Below are positions 8,902 to 16,409 of a stretch of 40,222 nucleotides of DNA, in pieces. How positions within the stretch are numbered: position 1 is the first letter of the stretch; each line of letters opens with the position of its first letter. The notes beneath the pieces were generated by a model. That model was not told the DNA's origin and did not search any database. It saw only the letters and a list, made by a program, of their open reading frames with translations. The stretch lies in the NCBI GenBank assembly GCA_903847385.1, contig CAINDO010000421.1, forward strand, positions 1 to 40,222, given 5' to 3'. The DNA is from an uncultured Myxococcales bacterium (lineage in GTDB: Bacteria; Myxococcota_A; Bradymonadia; UBA7976; UBA1532). A program made the translations under genes and the position numbers.

Positions 8902-11347
8902 GGGCGTCGGGTCGGACGGCAGCGGGGGCCTTGGGGCGCACGGGCAGCCGCAGTTCGAAACACGCCCCCGGGTCGTTCCGGACCACGAGCGTGCCGGCGA
9001 GCTGCCGGGTCAGTGCGTCGACGATGACCGCGCCCAGGCTCGACGTTCCACGCCAATCGAAGCCCGCCGGCAGGCCCGGGCCCTGATCGACGACCCGGAG
9101 ACAGGCGTGCGCGTCCTCGACGCTGATCCGCACGGACACGTCGCTCCGCTCACCGGGCCGATGCCCGTGTTTGAGCGCGTTGGTGAGCAGTTCGTTCAGA
9201 ATCAGGCCGAAGGGGATGGCCTGCTCGACGGAGAGATACAGCGACTGCGACTGCACGTGAATCGGCACCCCGCCGCCCAGGCTGCCGCCCAGCTCGCGCG
9301 CCATGGCCAGGGCGTAGTGGGCGATGTCCACCTCGGCCAGGTTCACGTTGCTGTAGAGCATGCGGTGGATCAGCGCCATCGAGCGCACCCGGTGCACGCT
9401 CTCCAGCAGGCCCGCGCGGGTCTCCTCGGAGTTCGAGCGCTCGGCTTGCATCGACAGCAAGCTGGAGATGATCTGCAGGTTGTTCTTCACGCGGTGGTGG
9501 ACCTCGGCCAGGAGCACCTCGCGCTCGGCCAGTGACCGCGACGCCTCGGCGAGCGAAGCCTCGAGCGCGCGCTCCGCCTGGCGCCGCGAGGTCGTGTCGC
9601 GGATGGCCACGAGCACGCCGCGGGCATCGGGCAGGTCGATGTTCGCCAGCGTCGCCTCGAGGTCGCAGACCACGCCGGCCGGCAGCGTCTGTTGCCACGC
9701 GAGGATTTCGACCGGCTCCGCGGTCCGCGCCTCGAGCAGGCGGGCGAGATGCGGCCCCAAGCCGGGCACCGAGTCCGTGAGCGGACGACCCGGCGCCGTG
9801 TCCGGACACAGCGCGACCGCGCGGGCGTTGAGCTGTCGAACGGTGCCGGCGGCGCCCAGCAGGAGCATTGCGTCCGGGGAGTGCTCGAACAGCGCCTCGA
9901 AGCGCAGCCGCTCCGCGCGGGCGGCGCAGAGGCCGCGCAGCCGGACGCCGACGACCGGCAGGTGCGCGACCACGGCCTCACGACCGGGCATCGCCGGATC
10001 GAACACGACGTCCAGGCGGAACCTCGGCTCGCCCGCCTGCTCGGTGGCGACATCTGTGAGCACCCGGAGAGCAGGCACGCCGCATTCGAGGTCAGCAGCC
10101 GCGGCGCCGGCCCCGAATGGCTCCAGAGGCGGATCGAGCGCGTTCGCCACCGCCTCCAGCGCGGTCACGCCATGCCGACCGCCGATGTGGACCGCCGTGG
10201 CCCAGGGCGACCAGCCGCCCTCGGACGCCGGCTGCCAGATGCGCACGACCAGAACGTTCGACAGGCCCGCGAGCAGCGCCGCCACGGCGGACATCGCGCA
10301 CGAGCGCTGGTCGGCGCCACCGGCGAGCCCGCCGAGGCGGGCGTCGACCGCGGCGAGTTCGCGCCCGACCCACGCCGCGGTGACGTTCGCCTGGATGCCC
10401 GTGAAGCCGAGCAGGCGACCGTCGGCGCCGCGGAACGGGCGGACCTCGATGCTGTTCCAGAACGGATGCCCGTCTCGGGTGTAGTTCACCAGTTCGCAGG
10501 TGAATGCCTCCCCGGCGTTCACGCGTTCGCGGACGAAACGCCGCGTCTCCGCGTCCGTGGCCGGACCGGCGAGGAGCCGGCCCGGCGTCTGCCCGACGGC
10601 CTCCGCGGCGGACCACCCGGTCAACCGAGTGAACGCGTCGTTGATCCGCTCGATGCGACCCGCGGCCTCCGCCACGACGACACAGTTGTCCGTCAACTCG
10701 ACGGCCAGCCCGAAGTGCCGCGCGCGCTCCGTCGCGGAGCTGGCCCGCCGGAGCGTCTCCGCCTGCACCAGCGCCGACATCACCGAGATCCCGATGATGG
10801 TCACGCCGTGGGAGAGCCAGTCGCCGAGCGTCCCGGGCGCGAGCCAGCCGGGCGCCGCTCCGCCGGAGCGCAAGAGGTCGGCCCAGCCCACGGCAACGAG
10901 AGCCACTCCGGCGGCGGCGGCCGTGCCCAACGCCGCCCGCAGGCCGAAGAAGAGGCCGGCCAGGCCCACCGTGACCATCAGGATCGGCGGGCCGCTGCCG
11001 AGGCCCGTCGCCGCCAGGGCGGAGAGCCCCGCCAGGCCCCAGGAGCCGGTGACGAAGAGCCCGCGCTGTCGCTCCGACCAGCGCGCGCTGAAGGCGACGT
11101 GCGCGTCCACGACGACGAGGCCCCAATACACGACGAGGTCCGCAGAGCCGCGCAGGGTCGTGGGTCGAACCGCGGTCACCGCGACGGTCAGGAGCAGGCC
11201 GAGGATGAACGTCAGCCGGGCGGCCGTCCGCGCAGGCAGGATCTCGCTCTCACCCCGGCGCCGGCGTCCGGGGCGGTCTGTCTCGTCGGCCGTTGTCGGG
11301 ATCACGAACACAGCATCTCGCACAGTCGACGAGATTGACAGCTTCAC
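8870..11347 (-). CDS. Membrane-bound multi-PAS HisKA_2 sensor histidine kinase
   Basis: About 825 residues. Several hydrophobic segments between about 43 and 195 form an N-terminal membrane sensor of MASE-like layout. A PAS domain (about 212-325) follows, with a LOV-like ending (RDGHPFWNSIEV, GFTGIQANVT) but no flavin-binding Cys motif. A GAF-like stretch lies at about 345-480 and a second PAS at about 482-590. The kinase core is HisKA_2 (AEVHHRVKNNLQIISSLLSM, acceptor His618), and its HATPase has LILNELLTNALKHG and DQGPGLP. The same kinase type is found in the convergent gene ending at 8901, with a 32-bp 3' overlap. The start is uncertain: GTG at 11347 is the longest choice, and in-frame GTG codons follow within 15 residues, none with a clear ribosome site. 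No receiver or DNA-binding domain is present. Confidence 0.88.
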   Translation of the reverse strand: MKLSISSTVRDAVFVIPTTADETDRPGRRRRGESEILPARTAARLTFILGLLLTVAVTAVRPTTLRGSADLVVYWGLVVVDAHVAFSARWSERQRGLFVTGSWGLAGLSALAATGLGSGPPILMVTVGLAGLFFGLRAALGTAAAAGVALVAVGWADLLRSGGAAPGWLAPGTLGDWLSHGVTIIGISVMSALVQAETLRRASSATERARHFGLAVELTDNCVVVAEAAGRIERINDAFTRLTGWSAAEAVGQTPGRLLAGPATDAETRRFVRERVNAGEAFTCELVNYTRDGHPFWNSIEVRPFRGADGRLLGFTGIQANVTAAWVGRELAAVDARLGGLAGGADQRSCAMSAVAALLAGLSNVLVVRIWQPASEGGWSPWATAVHIGGRHGVTALEAVANALDPPLEPFGAGAAAADLECGVPALRVLTDVATEQAGEPRFRLDVVFDPAMPGREAVVAHLPVVGVRLRGLCAARAERLRFEALFEHSPDAMLLLGAAGTVRQLNARAVALCPDTAPGRPLTDSVPGLGPHLARLLEARTAEPVEILAWQQTLPAGVVCDLEATLANIDLPDARGVLVAIRDTTSRRQAERALEASLAEASRSLAEREVLLAEVHHRVKNNLQIISSLLSMQAERSNSEETRAGLLESVHRVRSMALIHRMLYSNVNLAEVDIAHYALAMARELGGSLGGGVPIHVQSQSLYLSVEQAIPFGLILNELLTNALKHGHRPGERSDVSVRISVEDAHACLRVVDQGPGLPAGFDWRGTSSLGAVIVDALTRQLAGTLVVRNDPGACFELRLPVRPKAPAAVRPDALSGSTPVPAA

Positions 11348-11378
11348 CGCGACCGCATGGAATCAGCGCGGGAAACAC

Positions 11379-11418
11379 ATGAACACACAGCAATGAACAC
11401 CCGGATCGGATGAAACAC
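11379..11418. repeat. Iterated ATGAACAC motif upstream of the sensor kinase
   Basis: ATGAACAC occurs at 11379-11386 and 11393-11400, with a one-base variant (ATGAAACAC) at 11410-11418. Start-to-start spacings are 14 and 17 bp. The repeats lie 32-71 bp before the kinase start in a locally AT-richer stretch, where an activator or repressor would bind. A TATAGT hexamer follows at 11427-11432 on the plus strand. Confidence 0.45.
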
Positions 11419-11508
11419 ACCCTAGGTATAGTCCATGAAGCCCACCCGACCGAACCTGTATTCACACCCAGGCCGTGCCCAAAGGGCCGCGCCGTGATAC
11501 CACGGGTC

Positions 11509-11730
11509 ATGGACATGTCCCCCGCCTCGCTCGCCGCCTCGCTGCTCGTCGGCGGCATCGGCTACGTGCTGTTCAGCTACGGGCGCAGGGCGAGCCGCTG
11601 GCCGCACCTGCTCACCGGCGTCGTGCTGTTCGTGGTCACCTGGGTCGCGCCCTCACCGGCGGCGAGCGTCGGCATCTCGGCGGTGCTGCTCGGGGTCCTC
11701 TGGTTCGCGGTGAAGCGCATGGGGCTCTGA
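11509..11730 (+). CDS. Small two-helix membrane protein
   Basis: 73 residues from the ATG at 11509; a second ATG two codons later is equally possible. Two or three hydrophobic segments (about 7-22, 28-43 and 47-68) flank a basic loop, YGRRASRWPHL. The layout resembles small conserved bacterial membrane proteins of the pattern GYxxFxYGRKxxRxxPLxxG, whose function is unknown. A longer in-frame start at 11410 would add a Pro-rich, poorly conserved leader and is less likely. A TATAGT at 11427-11432 could be the -10 box. The last 78 bp overlap the 3' end of the convergent molybdate ATPase gene, which is unusual and suggests that one of the two ends is less constrained. Confidence 0.6.
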   Translation: MDMSPASLAASLLVGGIGYVLFSYGRRASRWPHLLTGVVLFVVTWVAPSPAASVGISAVLLGVLWFAVKRMGL

Positions 11731-12450
11731 GGCTTCGGCGGCCTCGGCGACGACCGCGGCCACGAAGTCGGCGCCCGGGGCCGCCGCCAGGGCCGCAGGC
11801 GTGCCGCGCTGCACGAGGCGGCCGGCCTCCAGCACCGCCACCTCGCCGCCGAGCGCCCGCACGTCGGCGAAGTCGTGGGTCACCACCAGGGCCGGCACGC
11901 CGGAGTCGCGCAGCACCTCGGCGAGCAGGCTCCGCGTCGCGCGCCGGGCAGGCACGTCCAGCGAGGCCATCGGCTCGTCCAGCAGCAGCGCGGCGGGCTC
12001 GGCCGCCAGCGCGCGGGCCAGGGCCACCCGCTGTCGCTCGCCCCCGGAGAGCGCGGCCGGTCGACGGTCGGCGAGGGCGACGAGTCCGAGGCGCTCCAGC
12101 CAGTGCGAGACCCGCGCGCGCCGCTCGGCCCCCCGCAAGGCCGCGGGCACGCCGAACGCCACGTTGCCGGCCACCGTCAGGTGCGGGAACAGGCCGTGGT
12201 CCTGGGGCACGAACCCCAGCCGCCGGGCCTCCGTGGGCACGTCGATGCCGGCGGCGGCGTCGAACAGCACCCGTCCGCCCAGCGCGATCCGGCCGGCGTC
12301 CGGCCGCAGCACGCCGAGCACGCAACGCAGGAGCGTGGACTTGCCCGCGCCGTTCGGCCCGATGAGCGCCAGCGGGGCGGCGGTCGACAGCGCGACGTCG
12401 AGCGACAGGGCGCCCCGGCGGAGCGCGAGCGAGATCTCGAGGGTCCTCAT
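11653..12450 (-). CDS. modC: Molybdate ABC transporter ATP-binding protein ModC (short form)
   Basis: 265 residues. Walker A is GPNGAGKST (31-39), the Q-loop is FVPQDHGLF (80-88), the signature is LSGGERQR (134-141), Walker B is LLLDEP (155-160) and the switch His is H192. It energises the ModB channel for molybdate (or tungstate) uptake. Escherichia coli ModC is about 350 residues and ends in a TOBE/Mop molybdate-binding domain; this protein stops shortly after the ATPase core, so that regulatory domain is missing. Its ATG overlaps the modB stop (ATGA, 12447-12450). The final 25 or so residues are Glu/Arg-rich and overlap the convergent small membrane gene. The operon context fixes the substrate class better than the ATPase sequence does. 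Confidence 0.9.
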   Translation of the reverse strand: MRTLEISLALRRGALSLDVALSTAAPLALIGPNGAGKSTLLRCVLGVLRPDAGRIALGGRVLFDAAAGIDVPTEARRLGFVPQDHGLFPHLTVAGNVAFGVPAALRGAERRARVSHWLERLGLVALADRRPAALSGGERQRVALARALAAEPAALLLDEPMASLDVPARRATRSLLAEVLRDSGVPALVVTHDFADVRALGGEVAVLEAGRLVQRGTPAALAAAPGADFVAAVVAEAAEASEPHALHREPEDPEQHRRDADARRR

Positions 12451-13235
12451 GCCGCCGCCCGTCCGCTCGGCGCCAGACGCCGCAGCAACAGTAAAAGCCC
12501 GAACGCGAAGACCATCAGACCCACGGACAAGGCTTGCGCCACGGCCGGATCGCTCTCCAGGGCGGTGTAGATGGCCAGCGGCAGGGTCTGCGTGACGCCG
12601 CCCAGGTTGCCGGCGAACATCAGCGTGGCGCCGAACTCGCCCAGCGCGCGGGCCCAGCACAGGGCGGCGCCGGCGCTCAGGGCCCCCGCCGAGAGCGGCA
12701 GGGCCACGCCGAAGAACACCCGCGCCGGCGACGCGCCCAGGCTGCGGGCCACGGCGAGCATGTCCGGCTCCAGGCGCCGGAACGCCGCCAGCGCGCTCTG
12801 CACGTAGAGCGGCGCCGAGACGAAGGTCTGCGCGAGCACCACCGCGGCCGTCGTGAAGGCGAGCGACGCGTCCTCGAAGCCGAGCCGCCCGGGCAGGCCG
12901 CGGCGGCCGAAAGCCAGCAGCAGCGCCACGCCCGCGACGGCCGGCGGCATCACCACGGGCAGTTGCAGGGCCGTCTCCAGCAGCCCGGCCCAACGACCGC
13001 GCGCCCGGGACAAAGACCACGCCAGGGGCGTGCCCAGCACGACGGTCAGCGCCAGCGACACGAGCGAGGTCTGCAGGCTCAGCGCGAGCGCGGGCCCCAC
13101 GAGCGGGTGGCTCCGCACGGCCCAGAGCGACTCGGGCCCGGTCGCCACCACCAGGGCCACCAGCGGCCCCAACAGCAGCATCACCAGGACGGCGCCGGCG
13201 AGCCGGGTCATGGCATCCCAGGCGCGCCGGATCAT
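12447..13235 (-). CDS. modB: Molybdate ABC transporter permease ModB
   Basis: 262 residues with about six membrane helices. The BPD_transp_1 loop that docks the ATPase reads AVARSLGASPARVFFGVALP (about 161-180), matching the EAA motif. The following GEFGATLMFAGNLGGVTQT segment is characteristic of ModB/CysT-type permeases. It forms the membrane channel of the molybdate importer as a homodimer. Its start overlaps the modA stop and its stop overlaps the modC start by 4 bp each, so the three are co-translated. The length is normal for the family. Confidence 0.92.
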   Translation of the reverse strand: MIRRAWDAMTRLAGAVLVMLLLGPLVALVVATGPESLWAVRSHPLVGPALALSLQTSLVSLALTVVLGTPLAWSLSRARGRWAGLLETALQLPVVMPPAVAGVALLLAFGRRGLPGRLGFEDASLAFTTAAVVLAQTFVSAPLYVQSALAAFRRLEPDMLAVARSLGASPARVFFGVALPLSAGALSAGAALCWARALGEFGATLMFAGNLGGVTQTLPLAIYTALESDPAVAQALSVGLMVFAFGLLLLLRRLAPSGRAAA

Positions 13236-14017
13236 GGCGCAGGCGCGCCGAACCCCGCCGCCGACAGCGCCTTCTGGCCCGCCGGTCCGGTCAGGAGTGC
13301 GACCCAGTCCTGGGCTGCCTCGGGGGCCGTCGCGTGCACCCGAACCGCCACACCGTAGCGCGCGCGCACCTGCGCGGCGTCGGGCACGGGCACCACGCCC
13401 AGGGCGCCGCCCGCGGCGCGCGCGTCCGTGGCGTACACGATGCCGGCGTCGGCCTCGCCCAGCTTCACCTTGGCCAGCACCTGCCGCACGTTCAGCTCCC
13501 GCGACACGACCCGCGCCTCGACCCGGGCGCGAAAGTCGCCGCCCATGCGGTCGAGCGACTGTGCGGTGTAGCGACCGACGGGCACCTCGGGCGCGCCGAG
13601 CACCACCCGCGTCGCCGTCGGCAGGTCCTCGAACCGGGTGAGCGTGGCCTTCCGGTCCGCAGACACGACCAGCACCAGGCCGTTGGTGGCGAACGTCACG
13701 GGCGGCTGGACCAGGTTGGCGGCCTGAAGCGGCGCGAAGAGCGCCTCGTCCGCGCTGGCGAACACATCGGCCGGGGCGCCGTGTTCGAGCTGCATGCGGA
13801 GCTCCTGGCTCCCGGCGAACGAGAACACCACGTCCACGCCGGGGTGAGCCGCCTCGAAGGTCGGCTCCAGACCCCGGAAGACCTCCTGCAACGACGCCGC
13901 GGCGAAGACCGTCAAGCGCGTGGCGGGCGGCTCGGCGAACGCCGACGCCCCGAGCCCCAGGAGCGCCGCCACGAGGGCGAAGACCCGAACGCAGAGCCGA
14001 CTTCTCCGCGGGTTCAT
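13232..14017 (-). CDS. modA: Molybdate-binding periplasmic protein ModA
   Basis: 261 residues. A signal peptide with an Arg-rich n-region and hydrophobic core ends near SAFA (residue 28). The mature protein has the ModA hallmarks: TVFAAASLQEVF with the first oxyanion Ser (about 42), FSFAGSQELRMQLEHGAPADVFASAD with the second Ser (about 70), a G-x-YTAQSL hinge segment, and GIVYATDA containing the anion-contacting Tyr (about 195). It captures molybdate or tungstate and delivers it to ModB. The ATG at 14017 overlaps the stop of the upstream regulator gene (ATGA, 14014-14017), so the regulator and transporter form one transcription unit. An in-frame upstream extension lies inside the regulator gene and is rejected. 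Confidence 0.93.
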   Translation of the reverse strand: MNPRRSRLCVRVFALVAALLGLGASAFAEPPATRLTVFAAASLQEVFRGLEPTFEAAHPGVDVVFSFAGSQELRMQLEHGAPADVFASADEALFAPLQAANLVQPPVTFATNGLVLVVSADRKATLTRFEDLPTATRVVLGAPEVPVGRYTAQSLDRMGGDFRARVEARVVSRELNVRQVLAKVKLGEADAGIVYATDARAAGGALGVVPVPDAAQVRARYGVAVRVHATAPEAAQDWVALLTGPAGQKALSAAGFGAPAP

Positions 14018-15135
14018 GCCGCCTCCAGCCGCCCGACGTGGGCCGCCGCGGCCTCCGTGTGATGCCCGCCCAGGCTCTCCAGCTCGCGCCGGAAGGGCCG
14101 GCTCGCCAGCGTGTCGAGCAGGCGCTCCACGCGGGCGTCCGTCGCCAGGGCCGACGGCATCACCAGGTCGAACCGCTCCTCGGCCAGGGGCACGAAGTCC
14201 AGACCCCAGGCCACCGCCGCCGAGCGGATGGCCAGGCAGACCTCGCCCTGACCCTCGGCCACGCGGCGCGCGGCCTCCAGGTGGCCCAGGGCCGGCTGCG
14301 GCGTGAAGGGCACCGCCGAGACGGGCACGCCCGCGCCGGCCAGCAGGAACCGCAGCAGCCGCTCCGCGCCGGAGCCGGGCTCGCGGCCGACGACGCCGTC
14401 CACCGCCCCCGGCAGGTCGGCCACGCCCCGCAGGCCGCGCGGGTTCCCGGCGCGCACCACCAGGCCGACCTCCCAGCGCGTCAGCGTGTAGACCTCGAAG
14501 TCGCCGCGCCCCAGGCGCCGCCCCAGCTCGGCCAGGGTGTAGTCGCCCGTGGTCTCGTCCAGCAGGTGCGAGCCGGCGATGTGCACGCGCCCCGCCGCCA
14601 GCAGCGAGAGGGCCGCCGCGCTGCCGTGCTCCAGCCAGTGGACGCGCTGCCCGGGCTGTCCCGCCTCGAGGCGCGCGCCCAGCAGGCCCAGCGCGGGCGC
14701 GCAGCCGGCGCACAGGAGCGTGCCACCCAGCTCGGCCTCGGGCCGAAGCAGCGACAGCTCGGCCTCAGCCCCCGAGCCCCGCACGGCGTCCGCGGACACG
14801 CGCAACGCCCCGGCGCCCGAGGGCACCGGATGCGCGATCCACGCATCCCCCACCCGGCCGATCAGCGCGCGCCCGGGCGGTGCGTCCGGCGCGCCGGCCC
14901 AGGTCGCGCGCAGCGTCGCCGGCGAGTCGCCGAGCCAGAACAGAGTCTCCACCCCGCAGCCCAACGCCCGCGCCAGCCGCAGCGCCACGGGCATCGAGGG
15001 CGCGCTCCGCCCGGCCTCCAGCGCGTTGAGCGCCTGCCGGGACACGCCGACCTGCGCCGCCAGCGCCGCCTGGGTGAGCCCCGCGGCCAGCCGCCGGGCC
15101 GCCAGACCGTTCGAGATCTCGTGGTTCGGGTCCAT
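14014..15135 (-). CDS. HTH regulator with PBP-like ligand domain (molybdate-type)
   Basis: 373 residues from the ATG at 15135. An XRE-type helix-turn-helix occupies about 9-63 (LAARRLAAGLTQAALAAQVG, VSRQALNALEAGRSAP). The rest is a PBP_like substrate-binding domain of the kind linked to molybdate regulation (LLCAGCAPALGLL at about 140-152; LEHGSAAALSLLAAGRVHIAGSHLLD at about 168-193). It probably binds molybdate or a related oxyanion directly and controls the modABC operon in which it is the first gene. The stop overlaps the modA start. A palindrome and promoter-like boxes sit exactly at the start codon. A TTG at 15171 would lengthen the protein by 12 residues, but it coincides with the -35-like hexamer, so I prefer 15135. 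Confidence 0.88.
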   Translation of the reverse strand: MDPNHEISNGLAARRLAAGLTQAALAAQVGVSRQALNALEAGRSAPSMPVALRLARALGCGVETLFWLGDSPATLRATWAGAPDAPPGRALIGRVGDAWIAHPVPSGAGALRVSADAVRGSGAEAELSLLRPEAELGGTLLCAGCAPALGLLGARLEAGQPGQRVHWLEHGSAAALSLLAAGRVHIAGSHLLDETTGDYTLAELGRRLGRGDFEVYTLTRWEVGLVVRAGNPRGLRGVADLPGAVDGVVGREPGSGAERLLRFLLAGAGVPVSAVPFTPQPALGHLEAARRVAEGQGEVCLAIRSAAVAWGLDFVPLAEERFDLVMPSALATDARVERLLDTLASRPFRRELESLGGHHTEAAAAHVGRLEAA

Positions 15136-15171
15136 GGCGTTCGATGTAACGCCCGCGCGCCACGAGGTCAA
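15136..15171 (-). promoter_or_regulatory. Putative leaderless promoter with overlapping operator for the mod operon
   Basis: On the coding strand TTGACC (15171-15166), a 17-bp spacer and TACATC (15148-15143) form a promoter-like pair, with the ATG only 7 bp after the -10 box. The palindrome GGCGTT-N6-AACGCC (15136-15153) covers the -10 box and the bases up to the start codon. No Shine-Dalgarno sequence is present. This suggests a leaderless message repressed by the encoded HTH protein. The layout is seen in the sequence; the function is inferred. Confidence 0.5.
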
Positions 15172-15188
15172 GCCGGCACGACACCGAA

Positions 15189-16397
15189 CTACGCCTTGAG
15201 AACACGCTCCACCAGGGCGTTGAGCGCCTCCAGGTTGCTCGCCGCCACGGGCAGGCGGGGCAGCACCCAGGTCGTGCCCGACTCGCGCTCCAGGCGCACG
15301 GCCGTCTCGCGGTGCGCGGTGATCTCGGCCTGCTCGGCCTCCGCCAGCCGGGTCAGCACGGGCAGGGCCGCCGCCACCGTCGCCGCGTCCTCGTCCCCGA
15401 AGAGGCTCGCCGCGGGATAGGGCGCGGCGTCGTCGTCCGCGGCCAGGCTCTGGTTGAGCACCCGCCCCAGGAGGGGCACGCCCAGGATCGCCCGGCAGCG
15501 GGCCTCCAGCGCCAGGGCCTCGTCCACGGCGGCGCGGTGGGGCGAGGTCACCAGCACGAACCCCACGGCGTCGCTGCGCAGGAAACGCACCATCGTCTGC
15601 TGGTTCGTCTCCAGGTGCTGCAGCAGCGCGCCGAACAGCGCGAAGAACTCCTGCACGGCCTTGCGCGTGTTCTGCCCGAGGGCGACGTCCAGCACCTTCT
15701 CGACCACGGACCCGGCCAGGCGCCGCACCAGGCCGCTGCCGGCGGTCGTGGGGGCGAAGGCCTCGAAGATGCGCCGATCCATGAAGGCCGACACGCGGCG
15801 CGGGGCGTCCAGGAACCGCAGGGCGTTGCGCGCCGGCGGCGTGTCCAGCACCACCAGGTCGTAGCGGCCCGTGGTCACGAAGGTGTGCATCGCCTCGACG
15901 GCGGTGAACTCCTGCATCCCCGCCGTCATGCGCGAGAGCCCCTGGTAGACCGGGTTGGCCAGCAGACGGCGGGCGTCGTCCGGCGTCTGCGCGAAGGACT
16001 CGACCGTGCGGTCGGAGACGATGCCCGGGTCGAGCATCCAGGCGTCCAGCGAGCCCGGCGGGTGCACGCCGAGCGCCGCCAGTCGGGCCGGATCGAGCGG
16101 CGTGGGCTCGGGCAGGTGGCGAGACACGCCGAGCGTCTCGGCCAGACGCCGGCTCGGGTCGATGGTGACCACCAGCACCCGCCGGCCCAGCCGGGCCGCG
16201 GCCAGCGCGAGCGAGGCCGAGACGGTCGTCTTGCCGACGCCGCCCGCGCCCGCGCAGACGATGGCCCGCCGGCTCTGCAGGGCCTCCACGAGGCTGACGT
16301 GCTTGGAGGTCGAACCGGAGTCGCTCATCGCCGCCCCCCCGCCCGGCTTCGCCGGGTCTGCCCCCCCAAGGGGGCTTCGCTCCCTCGGGTCGCTCAT
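15189..16397 (-). CDS. ArsA/Get3-like ATPase, second of a tandem pair (no signature lysine)
   Basis: 402 residues from the ATG at 16397, which overlaps the preceding ArsA stop (ATGA); a second in-frame ATG with the same context lies at 16328 (379 residues). The P-loop is CAGAGGVGKTT: the catalytic Lys56 is present, but the deviant-Walker-A signature Lys is Ala51. Switch I reads TIDPSRRLAETLG and switch II DTPPARNALRFLDAP, forms typical of actinobacterial and myxobacterial ArsA proteins (for example Mycobacterium Rv3680). The C-terminal helical region is intact. A heterodimer with the upstream ArsA-like protein is likely. No arsenic genes are nearby, so a role in arsenite export is unlikely. 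Membrane-protein or anion handling, as proposed for this family, is open. Confidence 0.88.
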   Translation of the reverse strand: MSDPRERSPLGGADPAKPGGGAAMSDSGSTSKHVSLVEALQSRRAIVCAGAGGVGKTTVSASLALAAARLGRRVLVVTIDPSRRLAETLGVSRHLPEPTPLDPARLAALGVHPPGSLDAWMLDPGIVSDRTVESFAQTPDDARRLLANPVYQGLSRMTAGMQEFTAVEAMHTFVTTGRYDLVVLDTPPARNALRFLDAPRRVSAFMDRRIFEAFAPTTAGSGLVRRLAGSVVEKVLDVALGQNTRKAVQEFFALFGALLQHLETNQQTMVRFLRSDAVGFVLVTSPHRAAVDEALALEARCRAILGVPLLGRVLNQSLAADDDAAPYPAASLFGDEDAATVAAALPVLTRLAEAEQAEITAHRETAVRLERESGTTWVLPRLPVAASNLEALNALVERVLKA

Positions 16398-16409
16398 CGC
16401 CGCCCCCCC
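16321..16409. repeat. 20-bp direct repeat bracketing an in-frame insert at the ArsA junction
   Basis: The 20-bp stretch at 16321-16340 (TCGCTCATCG then CCGCCCCCCC) recurs exactly at 16390-16409, 69 bp apart. Each copy carries the CAT that reads as a start codon on the minus strand. The DNA between holds two palindromes: CCCGGC-TTC-GCCGGG at 16342-16356 and CCCCCCCAAGGGGG at 16361-16374. The 69-bp offset keeps the second gene in frame. It looks like a small REP-like insertion or slippage product. Confidence 0.8.

Noticed and set aside
10330..10720. LOV photoreceptor domain in the membrane sensor kinase
   Set aside because: The ending resembles LOV, but the GxNCRFLQ flavin-adduct cysteine motif is replaced by GQTPGRLL.
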